Part shown: piece by piece, positions 52,042-64,000 of the stretch | Position numbering within the stretch: position 1 is the first letter of the stretch | Layout: each line of letters begins with the position of its first letter | From: Cyanoderma ruficeps | Taxonomy: Eukaryota > Chordata > Aves > Passeriformes > Timaliidae | Assembly (NCBI GenBank): GCA_008694505.1 | Contig: VZDJ01007753.1 | Coordinates: 20,336,606 to 20,400,605, forward strand | Length of the DNA stretch: 64,000 bases | Direction: 5' to 3' | Translations under genes and position numbers: made by a program | Notes under the pieces: model-generated | Databases searched by the model: none | What the model saw: the letters and a program-made list of their open reading frames with translations, nothing else | Told to the model about the DNA's origin: nothing

Positions 52042-54189
52042 AGATCCTATACCAATAGTCATTTAACCTTCACCAAGAAAAGATGTATGAATAGAATATT
52101 AACTATATGTTAATGTGTTATTGCATAGCATTCACTTGATCTAATATGAATGTTAAAGTTAATGCACATATTGGCCCAGATTTTAATCTAATTCTAATCT
52201 AACAAAGTTGCCAATAGGAGTGGATGCACACTTCTGGGGAAGTTGTAATTGTGTGAGTATAATAGAGATCAGAATCTAATCAACTTGTTTTTAAAAAGCA
52301 AAAAAATTTAAATATTTTCAGTTAAAAATCTGAAGGATATTATATTGCAACAAGCACTTGCTATTTCTTTTTTTTTTAACTTTCTGATATTTTTACTTGT
52401 TTTTCAACAGCAATAACAACGTTTTGGATACTGGATGTTCTGCATAGGATTGCTGTAAGCACATTTCATGGAACTTTTCAAATCTCACCTACATGTATTT
52501 CTTACTGTAAGAATATTAAGCCTGTGTCATAACTTTGTTAGCATAAATATAATTAAAGCAATACTGACAATTTTTTAAGAGTATTCTGTGTGCCGGTATG
52601 ATATTCCTTTAGGACTGTCTGCTGGCTCTAATCCTTCCACAGTCCAGTTATTTTCACATAGAACTTGTGTTTTACAGAGACCTTCTCAAAAACAGTGTTT
52701 CAAGTGCTTGGGCAGTTTTTGAAGAAATCCAAATTATGTTAAAAGATTATATGTATAATATCTAGAGAACATTAAGAAAAATACTAAATAATTCTTAATT
52801 TTCCTGTTTTATTTTCTTATCTTGAATCTCTCGCTGCTATAAAAAAGCTTTTGCTAGCACCCTGAAGGAGGGGTTGCTGTTGCTAACAAAGACTTACATC
52901 ATTTCTGAAGCCATACAACTTTTTATTTGCATCTGGCATTTCAGGGATAAGCAGATAAGTTTGGATCGCTATTGACTTGACATGTTTATTCCAACAGGAG
53001 GCCTGTAACTTAACTCTTAGTCTTGGGAAGTGCTGAGCACCCTGCACCAATTGTAGTCTCTGCAAACCATAGGGACCTAGCATTCATGGCTTACTATTCC
53101 ATAGTTGGGTCAGTACCCAAAGCTCAGAGACTGTAAAAAATTAGTCACCTAATATTTATCTGTGCTTGATTTCTACTGCATTGTATTAAACAACAGGTTG
53201 TTTGGGAATATTTTATTTCTTGCTTGATGTTACAGGTGAAATATCAATTCAAGCCCTCCTTTCTTTTTGTATTCTCAGTTTTAAGTAAAATTGTTAGAAA
53301 TAAAATTATTTGGAACAATATGGTACTGGTGAGAGGGGGTCAATAACAGAGATATTATATAAAATATAGTGACAAGGTCATTTGCTAAAACATCACCAAT
53401 ACCAGAGTAAAAAGAAAGTTGAGCCCAGGAGGATTCATGGGTTTTTCTTTGTTTTTCCAGTGACTCTGTGTTGTGACCTGCAATAACCCCTCCATTGGGG
53501 CCACTGCTTGAATTCCAGCTGCACTGGAATGTGGCAGCTTTTCCTCAGGGAGTGATGCAGCAGTGATGATTAAGATATTTAAATTAATTTTCTTTTGCAG
53601 CTGAACTTGGGGTTTGGAAACAGGTTTTTTGAAATACATATCTTCATTCAGCACAAGTTGTATTTTGCAAAAGGTTCTGATAACTAACTTCTTTGCTGTC
53701 CTCTTTAGCTCCTTTAATCCAAAACATAGCAGAGCACAGGAGACTGATTTTTAAATTTATCCTTCTGATTTTTGGGTTTTGAGATGTTTGAGGAACAATA
53801 GGTTTCCTGTGTGCATGTAAATTTATGCTGTTTGTCCTCCTTATCTTTTTTTAAACAATGATTTTTCAGCACAGATAGATGCTTTGTTCCAAACGTTTAA
53901 TATTGGTGAAAGCAACATAACCATGAAGAAAAGGTTCTGGTGTGCTTGCATCTAATTGCTGAGCAACACATGACCAAATTATTCTGTCTGTGTCACTGAG
54001 ACCCCTCAGTGATACACTTGCTGATGCTCATGGTGGCCAGTGCTCAGCCATTGATAGTGATTTTCTCCAGTGGGTATGTTTTAATGCTGCCATGGTTTGT
54101 CCTTTTAAATGACAAACTGCATATTGTTTTCCTCTGAAAGTGAAAAATTAAGGTGGTTCAATCATTTTCATGAACATTATCTATGTGTG

Positions 54190-54250
54190 TAGATATATAT
54201 ATGGATATATAAGCTGTATTAATTGAATATATAATATAGAAAATATACTA
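54190..54250. repeat. AT-rich simple sequence
   Basis: Several short TATATA runs interspersed with unique bases. Degenerate microsatellite. Confidence 0.6.
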
Positions 54251-57200
54251 TACATTTGAGTGGGATATTTTAAAGGACTGATTTCAGTATACTGTAATGG
54301 TGTCAGAAGTTCACTCCAGCTTTACAGTTATTGTGTGCAGACTTAGAGGAGCTGAGGGATTTTCATTTCATAGAGAAGTGACAATCTAAATATTAAAAAA
54401 AAAGTTTAAAATTTTCTTGAATCTAGACAACAAGAAAATGATTGAAATTATTCTTGTGTGTCCAGAATTCAAGTTTAATTTAAAGTAGTTCTACCAATAG
54501 GGTGAAAAAACTTTCAGTTTCATCATAAAAAAAAAAAGAAGAAGAAAATACCTCACAAAAATCCTCAGCCTAATGCCTTTTTCCAAGACAGACGTGGGCT
54601 GCAGTCTGCTTAGTGGATGTGTGGTGCCTGCTTTCCTTCTCACTTCCCGAGCAGAACTCCTGCAGAGCCAGTGGGCATGCTGAGCACAGAATAAAAACAG
54701 GCTGTGCAAAAATTATCTGCTGCATAGATCAGAGAGGAAAGCGCTGCTTAAACATGTCATCAGAGTAACAAGGACTAGTCTAGAAATGTGCACAAGTATG
54801 CCAGTAAATTCATGTGCTGGAAAGGGTGCCTTTTTACCTCCATGTCAGGGATGGATAAATGAGAGGCAGTTGTTTGCAGCTCAGTTTCTGTGACTTTAGT
54901 AACTCCAAGAATTTTTATGTTTTATTACAACCCCCTACTTGCTGGATAAAATTTCAGCAAATAATACAAGAATGCACCTTTTTGTTATGCTTCTTTATAA
55001 GGCTTTCTAAGCACAGCTTTGGAAAAGATCCCCTCTCTCTTGCTTTTTACATGAAAAATTTGCCAGAGTTTACACTTCCAAGCGTGTTTCCTCCCCCACG
55101 TAAGAAGAGAGAGCCTCACCTCTGGGAATCTCCCATGTGAAGGATAGACACAAGACAAGGTGGTTTGGCAGATCCTCAGGAAACTGACAAGTTAGGAGGG
55201 TTTATGAAAGCTAGGAAAAATAGTAACTGATTTTTTCTTTAATTTAATTTAATTTTCAACAGATGCACTTATTGAGAAATAATTGCTCCTTTATTTGTAG
55301 TGAGATTTAAAGGTCAGAAAAACTGTTTCCTTTTCAAATAGAATAGAGGCACTTGAATACTACTAATGCCATAACCTACATTTATCCAATTATACGTTTC
55401 ATTGAGGGATTGGCTAGAATCCAGATGCAGTAGTTGGAATAAAAGGCTCCCTGTCATTTATGTCTATGTGAAACAGTTCACTACTTACAATTGAATCTGC
55501 AATACCTCTTATGCTTAAAAAAACTCTAGTAAACTGGAATATTCTAGCATGTGCAATAACTTGCAGAGTGTTAAAGTGCATGAACAATTTTGCTTTATAG
55601 GCAGGTATTCTGTATTCAGAACATTTTTTCTCTTTAAAAATCTGCAGTTTTCTTGTGGAAATACTGATCTGTGCCATTGTTTTCTTATTGTTTGCTTTGT
55701 GTATTTGGTATGCATAGTTTTGGTGGGAAGGGCACTGCCAGAGGCATTCTACCCTAATTTTACAATAACACTAAAATGGTCTCTCCATACACATTTTGTG
55801 AGCCGAGCCATCAAGGGATGTGGACACAGAGGCTGAGCAGCCCTCAGTTCAGCCTTGCATGTTTTGCCTAGGCTAGCAGTTCTTCACTTTGAAAGCAGGT
55901 GAAAAATAAAAGACAAATGATGTCTGGGTTTCCTGGGATTCATTTAAATTTGAAAATCCAAGTTTCCCTGTGATACTTGTCTAATTTTATGTATTTCCCG
56001 TGGAAGACTTTATCTTTTAGGCTTCGCCTTGCCAAGCATTTTTTTTTTTTAATGAATTCTCTTCCTCTCATCCTAGCTCTCCTTAAATATTCATACAACT
56101 TTGTGCACCTGTTTTTTCTCTTTGGAAAAGGTGAGTAATAAGAACTAGAACTGCCCTTGTGGATACTTTAAGATGCTTACTTCTACAATCTCAACAGTTC
56201 TTTCCAAAATGAATTTATTTTGAAAATCTACCAATTACTGTGGACTTCCCTGCAAAAATCATGCCAGTATCAGTAAAAAGTGCACTATTGTCATTAAGAT
56301 GCAGATCTTTCTATACTTATTTCAGTCTTTATCTCCATAGCTTATGAATACCTGCTGGTTAAACTACTACACCTGTTGAATATAGGTTTGATGTGGATGA
56401 CCACGTTAAAACTTAAGGTGCTGTTTTGCATGGGCTCTGAGAAGATCGTGGTGTGGAAGGAAAACATTGTGTTCTCTACAAAAGCATGAAATTAAAAGAT
56501 TTCTTATGCAAAAATAGGTGGCCAATACCAAGTAATTCTAGAAGTGGCATGCATTGGTTGGTACACTTACATATTCCACTGATGAGTCTCCAGGGAAGTT
56601 GGGAACAGCAAATTTCCTTCTCTGCCCTGTGAAATGTGGCCATCTTCCATGTTCTTCCTATTCAGTTTTTCTTTAGTAGTTTCTTTGGACAAGTAAAGGC
56701 CTAACTTACCTCAACTATAGAACCTTCTTGTATCCTACTGTATTAACACCCACGAAGCAAAAAATGGATGGACTTAAGATGTGGGTTAACACAAAGCATA
56801 TGGCTTGCCTTTTTTATTCTCATGATAAGAAAAGCTATGCAAATGCATGCAATAAATTAACATGAATATCTGACATGGCTCAGACAAGATCAGTGGAATG
56901 GGCTGTCAAGGCTGACTTCCCCACAGCAGCAGCAGTTCTCTGTTTCAAACTTTTGGTTAGACCTACATATATCCATATGTAGATATATTCAGATATAGAT
57001 ATATGCTGAGAAAACTGGTTGACTTTAAGGTATCTCCTTCCTGCAAGTAAATGAGGAGATTCTTCTAGGTTGGAACTGTCTTTGTTTTTTGTAGTTCTCA
57101 GTCTTGGTGTCCTTTGGAGACCAGAAGAATTAAGAGACCAAACCTGCAGGACATACAGTACTGCAGGCCCAGGTAAGATCAGATGGGTTACACTGACAGT

Positions 57201-57923
57201 GCACTCCCACTACCCCGTCTCATTCTAGAGAAGTCAAGTAGACAGTGCTGTAACTGATGAGGACAGAAATTCCTGTCCCCTGAACAGGCCAGGAGTTCTT
57301 TGCTTTCTCTTCTTGTTCTCAGTGGGAAAAGATCAAATATACAGGACTGCCCTTAAAAGTGCAGTGATATAGGAATCTTCATCCTCAGGAGCAGAAGATG
57401 TAAAGATTAATTTTCTACACCTGCAGGACCCCCTAACTACACTTCTCATGTGGGTATCTAGCGCTCCTATTACAGCACCTGCCTTTGCTAAGGGGTGCAC
57501 AAGACAAGCTGCTGTTTAAGTAGAGATTGAAGAACCAGTCTTGACTTCTTAGTTTTAGCAGCAGTCTTCTTATGTTCTAGAAGTTGACCGAATGCCCTGG
57601 CATCAGCTCTTTGATCACACTAGCAGTTTCAGTCTTGAGAGACTAATGCACCAGCCCCTCCAAATATGCTGCCTCTTTCCATGTGAAAGGGGGCAGGCCT
57701 GGCTGGGCATGATTGCAGTCACTCAAAGACTCTTTTCTGCTGTGTCCTCAGGTGGGGGAACAGCTCAGGTGCTCCCCCTCAACACAGCTGTAATGTAGAG
57801 TGCAGAGAAAATCTTGCATCAAAGCCAAATTTGACACAAATAATGCATCAGTGATCCAGAGATGTATTACAAGACGTTAATAAAACCAGAGCACAAAGGT
57901 ATAAATATAAATGTCCTTGGTGG

Positions 57924-57955
57924 TTTATTGTTCTTTGTATGTAAGAAGCTTTATT
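57924..57955 (-). terminator. THBS1 tandem polyadenylation signals
   Basis: Two AATAAA hexamers on the minus strand (plus 57950-57955 and 57924-57929), 26 bases apart, followed downstream by the G/T-rich TTTGTGCTCTGGTTTT. Cleavage is expected around 57900-57935. Confidence 0.8.
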
Positions 57956-58074
57956 GTACAACTTACACAACTTTAGAATGGAAAAATGGTTAAAAATGTT
58001 TACAAAAAAAGCATGTTCTTAGAAAATTATGCTAGCAAAAACATTGGGAGGAGGGAAGCAAAAAAATCTTCAGT

Positions 58075-58081
58075 GTGCAAA
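58075..58081 (-). promoter_or_regulatory. miR-19 seed match in THBS1 3' UTR
   Basis: Sense-strand TTTGCAC is complementary to the miR-19 seed. The site lies near the 3' end of the UTR, in AU-rich surroundings that favour accessibility. A single 7-mer is expected by chance fairly often; the support comes from known miR-19 control of THBS1 in mammals. Confidence 0.45.
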
Positions 58082-59112
58082 CTTCTTATAAAAATAGAAA
58101 TACTAACTCTACAGGTAGCATTTCATGATAAATTATTTAAATAGCCTATCTACACAATTATGTGATTAACTATTACAATGGCAATGAGAAAAATAATTTA
58201 TAAAAATACAAGCAATGGTATACAAGATGACAGGAAAAAATATAATACAACATTAGAAATTGTATTTGACTTTTTTTTCCAATGCCATTTCCTTTCTGGG
58301 AATACATTTTCTGCAAAGAAATTTTGACTATGTACAGCATTAACTTTTTAGTACTACAGTAGCTTTAAAGTTTGTTAGACATTTGAACTCTGCTTGCTCC
58401 AAAGGTTTTTCTCAGTCACACAACAATGAGGTAATATTTGTACGTAAAACTTACACCATGTTCATTTCTTTTTGTTTTTTGAAAAGACAAGGAAATATTA
58501 TAGGTATAAGGATGCTGCCCCTTCTGTTGGGGAAAACAGTCTTTTAATGTACATCAAGGCCTCTCCCTCTTTTGCAAGGAGCTCCTGAAATTGTCTAATC
58601 TGTGATGAATTCCTTCTTTTGTAGCTGCACATCACTAGTTACAAACTGAGCATGCAGTGGCCCAAAGAGCCTGTTAAATGGTTATGGAGGGCTGTCCTGG
58701 TGCCTCTCACTGCAATCCCCTCAGGGCAGCTATCCTGGGTTAGGCCCACTGACCAGTGGTAAAGCATCACAGACATTTCCCAGCACTAAAGAACACTAAG
58801 AGGGTGAATGGCTTTCCCTCACCTCTAGCACTATGGATAGGACAGAAACTGCTACCATCTAAAGGGGCTTGAATTTTAGCAGAACAGTTGCCTGCCAGGC
58901 TACCAACTGCCTTGCACAAAGGAAGGAAAAGCCAACATTGAGCTCAGACTGAGAAAAACAAACATCCCATTGCCCACACCCTTACTTTTCCTTGCGCCTC
59001 AAAGCCTTTAAGGGAAAACTGCTCTTTGTAACAAATATATCACCACTATCTGCTCCAGACAAGATCTTTTTTCTCAACTAAATTCTCTCTAGTTTCAGTA
59101 TAGAACAGAGAT

Positions 59113-59121
59113 AATAAATAA
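59113..59121 (-). promoter_or_regulatory. AU-rich element nonamer in THBS1 3' UTR
   Basis: Sense strand TTATTTATT, the nonamer bound by destabilising proteins such as tristetraprolin in other short-lived mRNAs. Function here is inferred. Confidence 0.55.
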
Positions 59122-60192
59122 TCTGTATTTACAATCTTACAGTCATGAAGACTTGTAACAATGATTAGGTGGATAGTCTTGACGCATTTCTTGTTGTTTT
59201 AATCAATAATCCCTCAGTCATTATAACATCAAGAATAGGCAAAAATAAATATTTTACAATTTTATCTACAGGCCCCTTTTCCTCCCCTCTAAAGAAGCGA
59301 GGGGTTTAAAATATCTATGGCATGTAGAAAAGGAATGTTTTCATTACATTATTTTTGTGCCTCTTTAACCATAGAAAGTGAAGCATGTGCTGGTTTCCTG
59401 AAGGACAGCACAGTGCTAGCTGAGATGGTGGTGCTTTCTGGCACCATATCTGAAAGAACACATTTGAAGGTAAGCAAGATCTGCATCTAAATGAGGAAAA
59501 AACAGAATCTAATCATAAATCCCAGTTCTCCCAAAGCTGGTGTGATCCAGTGTACCAGTTTTTATCCTCTTTCCTCCCCTGCCATGACAGAAATCAGTTT
59601 TAGGATATCTGTTTTGTTCTGTGTAGTACAGCAGCTGATCTAGCTCACCACAAACAGAGTAAGGCTATGTTTTTATCTGAAAGATATGGCATAGAAAAAT
59701 GATCATTTCTCCACATTAAATGGATGTAAACCAGATTAGCACAGCCTTCCTTTAAAAAAAAATCTCTACCCCATAAAGAAAAAAGAAAGACCTAGAGTTC
59801 CCCCTCCCACCCAAACACCCTCTTCCCCACACAATGAAAGGTCTTCAGTTTAAGTAGTCCACGGCACATCCAAAGATGTTCTTTTACAAAATGCTACTCC
59901 ATGGGACCTCCAGTTAGAGAGGCAGTGCCAATGCACTGTGATAAACAGCAAAAAAAAAGTGTCTTTCCTACTGAAAGAAGTGTGCTTGTTCAGTGACGAC
60001 AATTCTCATTTGCAAGACACATTTGTTTCCTTCCACTTCAGCAGAGGTCAGATACCAAGTATGTTCTCACTTTCATTCTTTCAAAAGCATTCTCTTGAGG
60101 CAGGTCATGTGTTTCGAGTCCACATTTATGCAGAAAGAAGAAAGGAAGGAATAATATAATGGTCCCAGGATTTGTAAGGCTAAACGTTTCAA

Positions 60193-60199
60193 AAGGTGC
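60193..60199 (-). promoter_or_regulatory. miR-18 seed match in THBS1 3' UTR
   Basis: Sense-strand GCACCTT lies about 47 bases after the stop codon and is complementary to miR-18 positions 2-8. It could be a chance match. Confidence 0.35.
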
Positions 60200-60245
60200 A
60201 ATTACCAGCATTTTTAAATAGTCTCTGAATCCAACAGTCTTCTGA

Positions 60246-62916
<2,671 letters not shown>

Positions 62917-64000
62917 CTATCAGAGGAGAAAAAAAAAGCCATTTTAAAAAGCCACTTAAAGAAGGCTGAGATAGGAGTGTCTGAAATAGGAGTCTTAATA
63001 CATAGAATTAATTGGGATTTCTGCTTGCTTTATCAACAAAATGGATATAGTGGGTGGATTAATACACACTTAAAACTGCCTGTGCTAACTGGTTTTATGC
63101 GACTTTAATCTTGTTCTGGTTTTAATTTGAAACCACAGCATCAGAAAGCAGTGTGATCATCAGCTGTCTTGTACCTTGGCAATATGCCTCTTCTGTCTCA
63201 CTAGTCTACCTTACTGGACACGGAGTACTTTATCTCCTACCTTCCCTGGCAGTAATGTGGTTTCAGGGCCAAATCAGGGCTGGACTACTCTGTACCTAGT
63301 CATTACTGACTGTAACATTAAAACAGTCTACCTATGCTTGGTGTTACATCTTCTACACCACAGTTTAATCTTCCCTATCATAAATGCTCTTCATGCTCTG
63401 ATTCATCAGTCAAGACAATAGTTCCCATGGTGGTCAGACTGCATTAACTAACTAGTGCACTTGCTGATCACAAATATTTTAGCCAGTTATTTGCATAATC
63501 AGCTTCTGAACTAAGAAAAACAATCCCATCATCCCTAAGGTTGCCTCACATTTAGCCTAGCAGTCTTGTGAACACAGGTGGATGACCCTGGTGTAGACAG
63601 AAGGCATACCATACACTGTTGGATTAGCTAACAATTCCAGCACTTGAAATCTAATATCTCCACTTCTAGAACTTGATTAGGATAGTGTTTGGAAAGCCAT
63701 TAGAGTCTTATATCAATATTTCAAAGTCACAAGAGAAAGGATCTTCCTGAAAGGAGCTGCCTCAAAGGATCTTCAGGCAATTCCCTCCCTCAATTGGGGA
63801 AGTAGTAAAGCAGGTGACAATGACTAAGACATTTTATATTATCTATTTAAATCGTTCAAGTAACACTGCTTTTAGGCTACATGGCCACAGTACAATACAT
63901 TCCACTGATTTGCAACAGCTTTTCTCACCCTTCAAACATTCCAGTTACATTCCTGAAGCTAATAAACTTAGTCTTTTAACTGACAGGATGGCACAGGCTT
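62917..64000 (-). other. THBS1 intron, continuing past the window
   Basis: Begins with a pyrimidine-rich acceptor (minus-strand TTTTTTTTTCTCCTCTGATAG region). I searched for the preceding type III exon (codons for DNC and NPDQ before a GT donor) and found none up to 64000, so the intron is at least 1,084 bases. No repeats or RNA genes seen. Confidence 0.8.

Larger units (their letters stand above)
51141..57904. other. Intergenic DNA between convergent FSIP1 and THBS1
   Basis: No exon, RNA gene or recognisable transposon was seen on either strand. It includes the 37-base tandem duplication at 51968-52041 and an AT-rich simple stretch near 54190-54250. Frames up to 95 codons show no known domain. 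GC content rises towards THBS1 (about 56900-57800), without coding signs. Confidence 0.55.
57905..60245 (-). other. THBS1: THBS1 3' UTR
   Basis: The stretch runs from just after the TAA (60246-60248) to the tandem polyadenylation signals. Its length of about 2.3 kb is close to the human THBS1 3' UTR. It contains many ATTTA pentamers on the sense (minus) strand, among them one full TTATTTATT nonamer (plus 59113-59121), the classic destabilising AU-rich element expected for an immediate-early, tightly controlled mRNA. A seed match for miR-19 (UUUGCAC; plus 58075-58081) and one for miR-18 (GCACCUU; plus 60193-60199) are visible. THBS1 is a known miR-17-92 target in mammals. No repeats interrupt it. 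Confidence 0.82.

Overview
The window is vertebrate nuclear DNA from a bird, most likely a passerine. It is AT-rich, its genes are split by GT-AG introns, and its interspersed repeats are avian. Those repeats are several CR1 LINE fragments, a tRNA-Ile-derived SINE with a CR1-type tail (like the zebra finch TguSINE1 group), and a solo ERV LTR with TGTC(A/G)TGGTTTGA ends. There are no bacterial operons, CRISPR arrays, rRNA genes or intact tRNA genes. Most open frames are chance frames in non-coding DNA.

Two genes are supported and they point towards each other. FSIP1 (fibrous sheath-interacting protein 1) lies on the plus strand; its large 3' coding exon is at 47385-47960. THBS1 (thrombospondin-1) lies on the minus strand. 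Its last six exons (62916 down to 60246) and a 3' UTR of about 2.3 kb (to about 57905) are present, and the rest of the gene continues beyond 64000. This tail-to-tail THBS1/FSIP1 order is the same as on human chromosome 15, which supports both calls. The two genes are functionally unrelated (sperm flagellum versus extracellular matrix).

Layout: 1-47384 is non-coding and probably FSIP1 intron. It holds a tRNA-Ile SINE (8222-8346), a minus-strand CR1 tail (16091-16509), two plus-strand CR1 coding-region fragments (22720-23035 and 24200-24785), an old diverged CR1 (about 26380-27015), another CR1 3' end (29197-29456), a minus-strand CR1 tail (37991-38115), and a solo LTR (41853-42717) with perfect 5-bp target duplications and a 387-base assembly gap. 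47385-51121 holds the FSIP1 end with two alternative 3' termini. 51122-57904 is intergenic. 57905-64000 is THBS1.

The THBS1 part encodes 326 residues: the end of the calcium-binding type III repeats, including the RGD motif, and the whole C-terminal lectin-like domain with both VVM motifs. It has no frame break, and all five internal splice junctions keep phase. I found no convincing unknown biological system. The most useful second looks are the alternative FSIP1 terminal exon, the minus-strand promoter elements in the LTR, the SINE as a lineage marker, and the THBS1 3' UTR control sites.
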